DNA of 7,719 nucleotides, from NCBI GenBank assembly GCA_038234235.1, contig JBBSUQ010000155.1:1-7719 (forward strand). Reading direction: 5' to 3'. The notes below the pieces were generated by a model, which saw only the letters and a list, made by a program, of their open reading frames with translations, was not told where the DNA came from and did no database searches. Source of the DNA: JBBSUQ01 sp038234235. GTDB lineage: Bacteria; Bacteroidota; Bacteroidia; Flavobacteriales_D; Crocinitomicaceae. A program made the position numbers and the translations under genes. Below, one piece after another: positions 1 to 6,653 of the stretch. The stretch's first letter is position 1; the number at the start of each line of letters is the position of its first letter.

Positions 1-1
1 A

Positions 2-547
2 CATTTTTTTGGTAAAATAAAAATAGAATCTATAAAAAAACATTTCTTATTTATTGCCTATAATATGGAAGGAAATGAGCCTTTTGTATTTTCTGATGAT
101 AAAGCTAGATATAGAAATATGTTTCTATCAAAAATGATGATGGCTTGTTCGGCCTATCAAAATGTGATTGAACCAATTGGAATTGACAACATGAAATTAA
201 GCGATGGTATACACGGAGTGAAAAATCCAAGTATGTTAGCTTATAAATATGCCAAAATGCAATATTATGACAATCCCATCATCTTACTCTCCTTGGGCAG
301 TGGTTTCAAAGAAAATGACGATTGTGAAGTACACAGTAGATTAATGGATGTTAGTAAATTCGATAAAAACCTCATTTATTATCGTTTAAATCCTAAAATT
401 TCAATTGGTAGTGATGATGAATTTGATTGCAGTGAATTAAATATGGCTAATTTAAGGGAGGATTCTGAAAGATATTTGGAAGGAATGCCAAAGGAAATGG
501 AAAAGCTACTAGACCTTTTGACAATTAAAATTGAAAATTTATCCTAG
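2..547 (+). CDS. Patatin-like phospholipase, C-terminal part (5' end outside window)
   Basis: The reading frame is open from base 2 with no stop, so the ATG at 65 is an internal methionine and the gene starts upstream of the window. Visible are FLFIAYNMEGNEPFVF (about 44-112), which resembles the strand before the end of the patatin core, then LSDGIHGVKNPS (about 194-231) and IILLSLGSG (about 278-304). The Asp-Gly pair at 203-208 fits the catalytic aspartate of the Ser-Asp dyad (usually DGG or DGA), and NPS plus LSLGSG match the usual NNPt and SLGTG blocks that follow. Patatin-like proteins hydrolyse acyl esters of phospholipids or other lipids. The nucleophile motif GxSxG and the oxyanion loop are not in the window, so activity cannot be judged. 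The stop TAG is at 545-547. No hairpin terminator is obvious after it. A different promoter appears to start the next gene, so this gene is probably a separate unit. Confidence 0.82.
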   Translation, partial: HFFGKIKIESIKKHFLFIAYNMEGNEPFVFSDDKARYRNMFLSKMMMACSAYQNVIEPIGIDNMKLSDGIHGVKNPSMLAYKYAKMQYYDNPIILLSLGSGFKENDDCEVHSRLMDVSKFDKNLIYYRLNPKISIGSDDEFDCSELNMANLREDSERYLEGMPKEMEKLLDLLTIKIENLS

Positions 548-588
548 AGTTTTCATTTTCGTTTATACGATATTCTACATACTTTCGT

Positions 589-596
589 TAACTTTG
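589..596 (+). promoter_or_regulatory. Bacteroidota-type promoter -7 box (TAnnTTTG) upstream of bamD
   Basis: TAACTTTG at 589-596, followed by CA, is an exact match to the Bacteroidota -7 consensus TAnnTTTG. It lies in the only gap before the operon, 17 bases upstream of the bamD ATG. A start site around 601-605 would leave a leader of only about 10 bases. I see no clear TTTG/TTG -33 box at the expected spacing (about 562-570), so this rests on one element plus its position. The same octamer also occurs by chance inside coaBC, which limits the weight of the match. Confidence 0.6.
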
Positions 597-613
597 CACA
601 TTGAACTCAAAAT

Positions 614-1435
614 ATGAAATTAAAGTATATCTACTTATTTATCGGTGTTTTTATAATTTCTGTTGCTTGTTCGGATTACAACCAAGTTTTAAAAGGCGAC
701 GATTATTCCCGAAAATTTGAGCTAGCAAACGAATTGTATGACGGCGGAAAGTATACTAGAAGCATTGGTTTGTATGAACAAGTTTACCAAAGATTCCCTA
801 AAACGAGCCAAGGTGAAATATCTTATTTGAGAATGGGTAAAGGTTTTTATCTCGCAAAAGACTATTACATGGCGGGCTATTATTTGGGTAGTTACTACTC
901 TAAATTTCCTTACAGCGAAAAAGCGGAAGAAGCTTTATTTCTTTCGGCAATGTGTTCAGTAAACACCTCCCCTATTCCATCTCTTGATCAAAATGATACG
1001 GAAGTGGCAATTAACGAATTACAACAATTTATTGATAGATACCCGAACTCTAGTTTAGTGGACAGTTGCAATACTATAATGGATCAAATGCAATTTAAAT
1101 TAGAAAGAAAGGATTACGATGCCTGTAAAGTTTACTCTAAAACATTAAATTACAGAGCGGCAGTTACTTCATCTGAAGTATTTTTAGAACAATATCCAGG
1201 TTCTATTTTTGCAGAAGAAGTAGCGTATATATCAGTTTTTAATTCGGAATTACTAGCAATCAACAGTATCCCTGATAAAAAAATGGAAAGAATTGATGAA
1301 ACATTGGAAAGATATAGTAATTTTGTAGCCCAATATTCAACTTCCAAATATTTGAAAGATTTGCAAAATCTGCCAACTAGGATGAAGAAAATGAAAGAGG
1401 AGTTAATAGCAGTAGAATTGGCTAAAAAAAAATAA
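614..1435 (+). CDS. bamD: Outer membrane protein assembly factor BamD (lipoprotein, TPR-like)
   Basis: This 273-residue protein is the BamD/YfiO lipoprotein of the BAM complex, which inserts beta-barrel proteins into the outer membrane from its periplasmic face. Residues 1-18 are a lipoprotein signal peptide (MKLK, then a hydrophobic stretch) ending SVAC, with Cys19 as the probable lipidated residue. The lipobox is loose at -3 (Ser), as is common in this phylum. CSDYNQVLKGDD follows directly and is typical of Bacteroidota BamD. The rest is helical repeats of TPR character, for example ANELYDGGKYTRSIGLYEQV and the paired phrases QRFPKTSQGE and SKFPYSEKAEEALF, with later repeats at IDRYPNSSLVD and LEQYPGSIFAEE. 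The end is Lys-rich. The length suits the family. The start is fixed by the signal peptide and the promoter just upstream. It is the first gene of the run, and rpoZ begins 3 bases after its stop. Confidence 0.92.
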   Translation: MKLKYIYLFIGVFIISVACSDYNQVLKGDDYSRKFELANELYDGGKYTRSIGLYEQVYQRFPKTSQGEISYLRMGKGFYLAKDYYMAGYYLGSYYSKFPYSEKAEEALFLSAMCSVNTSPIPSLDQNDTEVAINELQQFIDRYPNSSLVDSCNTIMDQMQFKLERKDYDACKVYSKTLNYRAAVTSSEVFLEQYPGSIFAEEVAYISVFNSELLAINSIPDKKMERIDETLERYSNFVAQYSTSKYLKDLQNLPTRMKKMKEELIAVELAKKK

Positions 1436-1438
1436 GAT

Positions 1439-1783
1439 ATGAATTTTAAAAATAGCACAGCAGAAAGATCAACTATCACCCGTGATACTGTAGTATTTGA
1501 AAAAAATACACAAAATATCTATGAATCAATTGTGATAATGAGCAAGCGAAGCAATCAATTGAGTAGCGAACTTAAAGAAGAACTTACACAAAAACTTCAG
1601 GAATTTGCATCTTCTACAGATAATTTAGAAGAAATTTTTGAAAATAGAGAGCAAATTGAAATCTCTAAATTCTATGAAAAGTTGCCAAAACCGGTTTCTA
1701 TAGCAATAGATGAGTTGAAAAACGACGAAATTTATGTGAGAAAACCTATTGTTGACGAAGATCAAGAAGAAGAACAAGATTAA
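1439..1783 (+). CDS. rpoZ: RNA polymerase omega subunit (Rpb6/RpoZ family)
   Basis: A 114-residue protein of the Rpb6/omega family, which binds the beta' subunit and helps RNA polymerase assemble. The best family signal is NIYESIVIMSKRSNQLSSEL (residues about 27-46), which corresponds to the omega helix with its conserved N-(I/L)YE...(A/S)KRA-type core. A predicted helix rich in Lys and Glu follows, then PKPVSIAIDEL near residues 80-92 and a strongly acidic tail (DEDQEEEQD). This longer, divergent form is the one usual in Bacteroidota and differs from the roughly 90-residue E. coli omega. Position supports the call, since it sits between bamD and coaBC as in many genomes of this phylum. The ATG at 1439 lies 3 bases after the bamD stop, suggesting translational coupling. 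The family assignment rests on pattern and context, because sequence similarity to proteobacterial omega is low. Confidence 0.85.
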   Translation: MNFKNSTAERSTITRDTVVFEKNTQNIYESIVIMSKRSNQLSSELKEELTQKLQEFASSTDNLEEIFENREQIEISKFYEKLPKPVSIAIDELKNDEIYVRKPIVDEDQEEEQD

Positions 1784-1787
1784 TTAC

Positions 1788-3026
1788 ATGCAAAGCAAAC
1801 GCATACTTCTCGGAATATCTGGAGGAATAGCAGCGTATAAAATTGCTTATCTCATAAGATTATTAAAAAAATCAGGGGCAGAAGTCAGATGTATAATGAC
1901 TCCTGCCTCTTGTGATTTTATAAGTCCCTTGGTTGTGGCAACCCTTTCTGAAAATCCTGTTGGAATTGAATTCTGGAATAAAAATACCGGAATGTGGGCG
2001 AATCATGTGGAACTAGGAATGTGGGCCGATATTTTTATCATTGCACCACTAACCGCCAATACCTTATCAAAAATGGCAAATGGCGCCTGCGATAATTTAC
2101 TTTTAGCTACATACCTGTCAGCAAAATGCAAAACAATTGTGGCTCCTGCTATGGATTTAGACATGTATAAACATGCCACAACAAAAAACAATTTAGATAA
2201 AATAAATTCATTTGGTGTCGCAATTATACCTGCTGAAGATGGAGAATTGGCAAGCGGACTTATTGGACAAGGACGAATGGCAGAACCTGAAACAATATTT
2301 GAACATATTGAAAATTTACTACATCCAAAAAATAATTCAGATAGTAAACAACAAGAAAAATTATCTGGAAAGCAAATTTTAATTACCGCAGGACCAACAG
2401 TAGAAAACATAGATCCAGTGCGTTTCATTTCTAATCATTCAAGTGGAAAAATGGGATATGAATTGGCAAAAGAATGTCTTAAACTTGGCGCTTTAGTTAA
2501 ATTAATTTCAGGACCCGTAAATATTATTCTGGAACACGAAAATCTTGAAATTATCCAAATTCAAACGGCAGATGAATTACTAATTGAAGTTCAAAAACAT
2601 TGGAAAAAAAGTGATATTGGTATATTTGCTGCAGCAGTGGCCGATTTTAAAGTGAAAAATATATCTGAAACTAAAATTAAGAAAACTGATTTTTCCGAAG
2701 ATGAACAACGCACAGAAAAACTCACATTAGAACTAATTAAAAATCCGGATATTTTAAAATGGGCTGGCGATAACAAAACAGAAAATCAAATTCTGGTAGG
2801 TTTTGCACTTGAAACGAATGATGCCGAAAAAAATGCACAACAAAAATTAATTAAAAAACACCTCGACTTTATAGTCTTGAACTCATTAGAAGACACAGGC
2901 GCAGGATTTGCAACCAACACAAACAAAATAACGATTATTGACAAACACAATAATTTTAGTAGATTTGAGTTAAAAAGCAAGTCGGAAGTTGCGACAGATA
3001 TATTAGATACAATAACTAAATTATGA
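1788..3026 (+). CDS. coaBC: Bifunctional phosphopantothenoylcysteine decarboxylase / phosphopantothenate-cysteine ligase
   Basis: This 412-residue fused enzyme catalyses two steps of coenzyme A synthesis: ligation of cysteine to 4'-phosphopantothenate (CoaB), then FMN-dependent decarboxylation to 4'-phosphopantetheine (CoaC). The CoaC half (about 1-180) shows the flavin-binding GISGGIAAYK, active-site His73 in HVELGMWAD, APLTANTLSKMANG, PAMDLDMY (120-127) and the clamp ELASGLIGQGRM (153-164). The CoaB half (about 193-412) shows ITAGPTVENIDPVR, ISNHSSGKMG (Asn216), AAAVADF, KIKK (296-299) and LVGFALETND. Two catalytic positions differ from E. coli Dfp: Asp123 stands where PAMN has Asn, and Ser156 where ACGDIGPGRM has the clamp Cys. 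The ATG at 1788 is preferred because it begins MQSKRILLGISGG, right at the family's N-terminus. An in-frame TTG at 1749 would overlap rpoZ by 35 bases and add only a Lys-rich tail. The 3' end overlaps the next gene by ATGA. Confidence 0.95.
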   Translation: MQSKRILLGISGGIAAYKIAYLIRLLKKSGAEVRCIMTPASCDFISPLVVATLSENPVGIEFWNKNTGMWANHVELGMWADIFIIAPLTANTLSKMANGACDNLLLATYLSAKCKTIVAPAMDLDMYKHATTKNNLDKINSFGVAIIPAEDGELASGLIGQGRMAEPETIFEHIENLLHPKNNSDSKQQEKLSGKQILITAGPTVENIDPVRFISNHSSGKMGYELAKECLKLGALVKLISGPVNIILEHENLEIIQIQTADELLIEVQKHWKKSDIGIFAAAVADFKVKNISETKIKKTDFSEDEQRTEKLTLELIKNPDILKWAGDNKTENQILVGFALETNDAEKNAQQKLIKKHLDFIVLNSLEDTGAGFATNTNKITIIDKHNNFSRFELKSKSEVATDILDTITKL

Positions 3027-3928
3027 TACAGAAATTAGCCTTTTTATTTGCTTTGTTAATTAGTACTTGCGCACATTTGCAAGAACTTAATTGCCAAGTA
3101 ACTGTAGTGAGCAATGCCAAACTTGAAGTAACAACTGTGGAAACAGAAATTTTTGATGTTTTAAAACAGACCGTTTATGACATGATGAACAATACAAAAT
3201 GGACCAAAGATCAATTTAAAGTAGAAGAACGAATTAATTGCCAACTTCAAATTCAAATCGATGAAATTCCAGCTTCCGGATCTTATTCTGGTTCTATGCA
3301 AATACAATCTACAAGACCAGCTTATAATTCTTCTTACAATACAACTTTATTTAATTTTCAAGATGATGATGTGCAATTTACATTTTCAAGAAATGCACTT
3401 TTGGCATACGCACCCAATCAATTCAGAGATAATTTAACTTCAATGTTGGCATTCTATGCTTATTATATTATTGGGATGGATTATGATAGTTTTTCTTCAA
3501 AAGGTGGAACAGCATATTTTGTAGAAGCGCAGCAAATTGTAAACAATGCACAATCAAGTCCGGCAAAAGGATGGAAATCTAACGAAATTGGAAAGAGAAA
3601 TAGATATTGGCTTATTGACAATGCACTACACCAACTTTTTGAGCCACTGAGAGAATGTAACTTTCTTTACCATAGAAAGGGAATAGATCACCTTTACGAT
3701 GACGAAGTGGCTGCTAGGGCAGAATTGTATCAGGCACTCACAAAACTTCAGAAAGTAGCGGCTACAAGACCCAATTCCGTTAATCTTTTAAACTTTCTTC
3801 AAGCAAAGACCAACGAAATAAAAAGTTTATATTCTGCAGCCCAACAAAAAGATAAAACAGACATAGTTAATCTTCTCAAAAAGCTAGATCCGGCAAATGC
3901 CACCAAATACGAACAAATTCTTGCATAA
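3023..3928 (+). CDS. porD: DUF4835 family exported protein (PorD-type, T9SS-associated)
   Basis: This 301-residue protein begins with a Sec signal peptide (MIQKLAFLFALLISTCAHL), and the mature part starts near QELNCQVTV (residues 20-28), the hallmark opening of the DUF4835 family. Further family-like features are a strand-rich first half (residues about 30-130, with FNFQDDDVQFTF) and LTSMLAFYAYYIIGMDYDSFS around residues 138-158. Later come NEIGKRNRYWLIDNAL and FLYHRKGIDHLYDD (about 214-228), then a helical C-terminus. The protein should be periplasmic or surface-associated. As I recall, current annotation names this family type IX secretion system protein PorD, but its molecular role is not established, and the link to T9SS here comes from that name and not from anything visible. 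Its start overlaps the coaBC stop (ATGA), and recN starts directly after its stop, so it is deep within the operon. The coaBC-DUF4835-recN order is the usual one in Bacteroidota. Confidence 0.85.
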   Translation: MIQKLAFLFALLISTCAHLQELNCQVTVVSNAKLEVTTVETEIFDVLKQTVYDMMNNTKWTKDQFKVEERINCQLQIQIDEIPASGSYSGSMQIQSTRPAYNSSYNTTLFNFQDDDVQFTFSRNALLAYAPNQFRDNLTSMLAFYAYYIIGMDYDSFSSKGGTAYFVEAQQIVNNAQSSPAKGWKSNEIGKRNRYWLIDNALHQLFEPLRECNFLYHRKGIDHLYDDEVAARAELYQALTKLQKVAATRPNSVNLLNFLQAKTNEIKSLYSAAQQKDKTDIVNLLKKLDPANATKYEQILA

Positions 3929-5581
3929 ATGCTCAATTCATTAAGGATTAAAAATTTCGTATTAATTGAAGACAGCACTTTAAATTTCGATAAAGGTTTT
4001 ACTGCAATCACTGGCGAAACTGGTTCTGGAAAATCTATTTTATTACAATCTTTAAATTTACTTTCTGGCGATAGAGCCGACTTTTCAGTAATAGGTAACA
4101 ATGGCGATAAAAGTATAGTAGAAGCAAAATTCACAGAGCAATCTGATGCTTTAAAACATATTCTCACGCAATTAGATCTAGATGTGGAAGATGAGTTGAT
4201 TTTGAGAAGAGAAATAACTAAAAACGGCAGATCTAGAGCATTTGTAAACGATACTCCTATTCAATTAGCTGACATGAAATTGATAGCTAATAATTTAATA
4301 GAAATTAATTCTCAACACCAAACTATAGAACTTAAAGATTCTAAATTTCAAATGCAAGTACTAGATTCTTTGGCTGGAAGTGAAACTGAGCTCAAAGAAT
4401 TTCAAGAACTTTTTAAAACTAAAATTTCACTTGAAAAAAAACTTGAAAATTTAGAAAATGAATACAATGAGAAAGTAAAAATTGCCGATTACAATGATTT
4501 TCAATTAGCCGAAATTCAATCTTTAGAATTATTGAATTACAATTATGAACAAGCGGCAATTGATTTGGTTAAATACGAGCAATCAGACGAACTTAAACTG
4601 GCTTACCAAAATATTCAACATTCATTGAGTGATGATGAATTTTCCGTAGAACCAAAATTGAAAAACTTACTCATTCAAATTTCGAAAATATCAGGTCAAG
4701 ATGAAAAGTTAAAAGATTTAGAGACGAGATTGAAATCAACCTTAATTGAATTAAATGATATTAGCAACGAGGCAACAACTGAACTTGAAAACTTGGAAGT
4801 TGACCCTTCTTTAATGCAAGAATTAGGAAATAAATTAGATAAATATAATTCTATTCTCAAGAAACAACAAGTCACAAATCAAAAAGAATTAATTGAAATT
4901 TTAAAAAATTTAGAATCTGGAAGTTCAAATTTAATAGATTTGGAATTGGAAGTTTCCAAATTTAAAAAAGAATTGGAAATACTCTCCACTCAAACGAATA
5001 ATGCCGCAGAAAAATTATCAGCGAAGCGAAAAAGCAGTGTAGCATCTATAGAAAAAAATATTGTAGCGCATTTGGACGGACTTAAAATGCCGGAAACGAG
5101 AATACAATTTACGCTAACTGAAAGAGCAAAACTTGGAGAACTTGGAAATGACGATTTACAAATACTTTTTTCTCCAAATAAAGGTATGGAAATTAGCCCA
5201 ATTCAAAAATCGGCAAGTGGAGGCGAACTTTCTAGATTGATGTTGGTGTTAAAAAAAATGCTCTCTACCAACAAAAGTTTACCAACTATACTTTTTGATG
5301 AAATAGACACCGGCGTTTCTGGAGATGTGGCTGAAAAAATTGGCAACACTTTAAAAGCAATGGGCGAAAATATGCAACTTATTGCCATAACGCATTTGCC
5401 ACAAGTTGCAGCAAAAGCAAGTGCTCACAAGCTTGTTGTTAAAGAAAATATTAAGGATGCAACTTACACTAAAGTGCTTGATTTAAATACTGAAAATCGT
5501 ATAACTGAAATTGCAAGATTGATAAGTGGAGAGCAAATTAGTGACACCGCTCTGTCTCATGCGAAAGCACTCATGAATTAA
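3929..5581 (+). CDS. recN: DNA repair protein RecN (SMC-like ATPase)
   Basis: A full-length 550-residue RecN, a cytoplasmic SMC-family ATPase that acts early in recombinational repair of double-strand breaks. The N-terminus has LRIKNFVLIEDSTLNFDKG and the Walker A motif GETGSGKS (residues 29-36), followed by FVNDTPIQL and the Q-loop-like INSQHQTIEL. The middle (about 130-400) is rich in Glu, Lys and Leu with heptad-like spacing, as expected for the two coiled-coil arms. The C-terminal half of the ATPase carries the ABC signature SASGGELSR (428-436), Walker B ILFDEID with Asp457 and Glu458, TGVSGDVAEKIG, and the switch histidine His489 in ITHLPQVAA. All catalytic motifs are intact. The ATG is contiguous with the previous stop (TAAATG), giving zero spacing and suggesting coupled translation with porD. 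I see no LexA-type operator upstream, so SOS control is not evident. Confidence 0.95.
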   Translation: MLNSLRIKNFVLIEDSTLNFDKGFTAITGETGSGKSILLQSLNLLSGDRADFSVIGNNGDKSIVEAKFTEQSDALKHILTQLDLDVEDELILRREITKNGRSRAFVNDTPIQLADMKLIANNLIEINSQHQTIELKDSKFQMQVLDSLAGSETELKEFQELFKTKISLEKKLENLENEYNEKVKIADYNDFQLAEIQSLELLNYNYEQAAIDLVKYEQSDELKLAYQNIQHSLSDDEFSVEPKLKNLLIQISKISGQDEKLKDLETRLKSTLIELNDISNEATTELENLEVDPSLMQELGNKLDKYNSILKKQQVTNQKELIEILKNLESGSSNLIDLELEVSKFKKELEILSTQTNNAAEKLSAKRKSSVASIEKNIVAHLDGLKMPETRIQFTLTERAKLGELGNDDLQILFSPNKGMEISPIQKSASGGELSRLMLVLKKMLSTNKSLPTILFDEIDTGVSGDVAEKIGNTLKAMGENMQLIAITHLPQVAAKASAHKLVVKENIKDATYTKVLDLNTENRITEIARLISGEQISDTALSHAKALMN

Positions 5582-5597
5582 TTTTTATATAATTCTA

Positions 5598-6554
5598 ATG
5601 AAAACTAAAATAGATTTCGATCTAAAAAAAAGTAGTTTTAAGTTCGACTATCAACAAAATTTAAGTTTTATCGGCAGTTGTTTTAGTCAAGAAATTTCTA
5701 AGAGATTAACTAAATTAAAATTTCACACTTACACCAATCCATTCGGCGTTTTATTTCATCCTTTAACCATTGCCAAAAATATTAGCGAGAGTTTAGAAAA
5801 TAATGATGAACGCCTTTTTAATGAACGCCTTTTCAATTCTGATGATTTATTTTTTTCTTGGGATGCGAACAGTACTATTTACGGTAAAAGCGAAATTGAA
5901 CTAAAGGAAAAATTACATCAAAATAGATTAAAATTTAAAAATCAACTTCAACAGAAAAGCTTATTGATTGTAACCTTCGGATCTGCTTTTGGCTACATAA
6001 AAAAAGACGATAATACTTTGGTTGCTAATTGTCATAAATTACCTTCAAAAAATTTCGAAAAAATATTGAGTTCGGTTTCCGAAATGGAAACTGCATGGAT
6101 AAAAATAATTGAAAATTTAAAAAAATTAAATCCTGAATTAAAAATAATTTTTACTGTAAGTCCGGTTCGACATACCAAAGATGGAATTATAGAAAATTCG
6201 CGAAGTAAATCTCGACTTTTATTATTGGTTGAAAAGCTCGAAAACAAATTCAGCAACGTAGATTATTTCCCTTCGTATGAAATAATGATTGATGAATTGA
6301 GAGATTACCGTTATTTTAAACGCGATTTAATTCATCCGAACAAAGTGGCAGTAAATTATATATTCGACAAATTTACAGAAGAATATTTAGATGAAAATTC
6401 TAAAAAAATTACCATTGAAATTCAAAAACTAAATCAACTTAAAAAGCATAAAATTCAATTTAAAGAAAGCAATGCAGCCACGCAACATCAAATTAAACTT
6501 CAAGAAATCTTTACCAATCTTAAAAAGAAATATCCAGAATTAAATTGGAAATGA
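5598..6554 (+). CDS. GSCFA domain protein (SGNH/GDSL-like hydrolase fold)
   Basis: This 318-residue protein is named for its motif FIGSCFSQ (residues 24-31). Other family blocks are YTNPFGVLFHP (45-55), TFGSAFGY (126-133), IIFTVSPVRHTKDG (183-196) and the late DLIHPN (243-248). The last fits the Asp-x-x-His of SGNH hydrolases, with a Ser in the GSCF block as candidate nucleophile. The family is predicted to be a hydrolase or esterase acting on carbohydrate or lipid esters, but I know of no assigned substrate. No signal peptide is visible, so it is probably cytoplasmic. The last 50 residues are Lys-rich and helical. Residues 71-80 are a duplicated pentapeptide, ERLFN twice, caused by a 15-bp tandem repeat. 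The gene lies 16 bases after recN with no terminator or clear promoter between them, so it is probably the last gene of the operon, followed by the hairpin at 6590-6621. Confidence 0.88.
   Translation: MKTKIDFDLKKSSFKFDYQQNLSFIGSCFSQEISKRLTKLKFHTYTNPFGVLFHPLTIAKNISESLENNDERLFNERLFNSDDLFFSWDANSTIYGKSEIELKEKLHQNRLKFKNQLQQKSLLIVTFGSAFGYIKKDDNTLVANCHKLPSKNFEKILSSVSEMETAWIKIIENLKKLNPELKIIFTVSPVRHTKDGIIENSRSKSRLLLLVEKLENKFSNVDYFPSYEIMIDELRDYRYFKRDLIHPNKVAVNYIFDKFTEEYLDENSKKITIEIQKLNQLKKHKIQFKESNAATQHQIKLQEIFTNLKKKYPELNWK
5808..5837 (+). repeat. 15-bp in-frame tandem duplication in the GSCFA gene
   Basis: Two adjacent copies of a 15-base unit, at 5808-5822 and 5823-5837, differ at one base (GAACGCCTTTTTAAT and GAACGCCTTTTCAAT). 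Each encodes Glu-Arg-Leu-Phe-Asn, and the single difference is a silent Phe codon change (TTT/TTC). The reading frame is kept. The segment lies between the NPFG block and the next conserved part, so it is probably a tolerant loop or helix end. Confidence 0.85.
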
Positions 6555-6589
6555 TTCTTGACTAGAATACGAAAATTAAAGACACAAAA

Positions 6590-6621
6590 AAAGCGTCAAA
6601 AAAATATATCTTTGACGCTTT
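6590..6621. terminator. Hairpin terminator between convergent genes, probably bidirectional
   Basis: AAAGCGTCAAA at 6590-6600 and TTTGACGCTTT at 6611-6621 form a perfect 11-bp inverted repeat with a 10-base AT-rich loop. Read on the minus strand, the stem runs into seven consecutive T residues (complement of 6586-6592), a good intrinsic terminator about 32 bases past the stop of the minus-strand gene. Read on the plus strand, the stem ends in only TTT before ACTTG, so it is a weaker terminator for the GSCFA operon, whose last stop is 36 bases upstream. Its position between two convergent stops supports a shared role. Confidence 0.8.
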
Positions 6622-6653
6622 ACTTGTAACCGTTTATAAGATGTAGTAGTTTC

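Noticed and set aside
65..67. ATG at 65 as the start of the first gene
   Set aside because: The same frame is open to base 2 and encodes patatin-like sequence upstream of it, so this methionine is internal.
1150..1479. 109-codon minus-strand open frame across the bamD/rpoZ junction
   Set aside because: Hydrophobic-looking only because it is antisense to Lys/Glu-rich coding sequence. Both overlapped genes are well supported.
1749..1787. N-terminal extension of CoaBC from an in-frame TTG, overlapping rpoZ
   Set aside because: It adds a Lys/Asn-rich stretch with no family similarity, needs a rare start codon and overlaps rpoZ. The ATG at 1788 begins exactly at the expected CoaC N-terminus.
2003..2428. 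141-codon minus-strand open frame within coaBC
   Set aside because: It lies wholly within a well-supported gene, has no recognisable domain, and is one of several such shadow frames.
2960..2967. TAGATTTG match to the -7 promoter consensus near the end of coaBC
   Set aside because: It is inside a coding region with no -33 box, and such matches (also TATATTTG near 2621) are expected by chance in AT-rich DNA.
3035..3070. Lipoprotein signal (LISTC) at the start of the DUF4835 protein
   Set aside because: The residues around Cys16 do not fit a lipobox well, and the family's mature start QELNCQV lies just after it, so Sec cleavage is more likely.
3799..4167. 122-codon minus-strand open frame across the porD/recN junction
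   Set aside because: It is antisense to the conserved RecN Walker A region and shows no domain of its own.
4380..5000. Repetitive GAAAATTTAGAAAAT-like stretches within recN
   Set aside because: They reflect Glu/Leu/Lys/Asn codons in the coiled-coil arms and do not form a regular DNA repeat.
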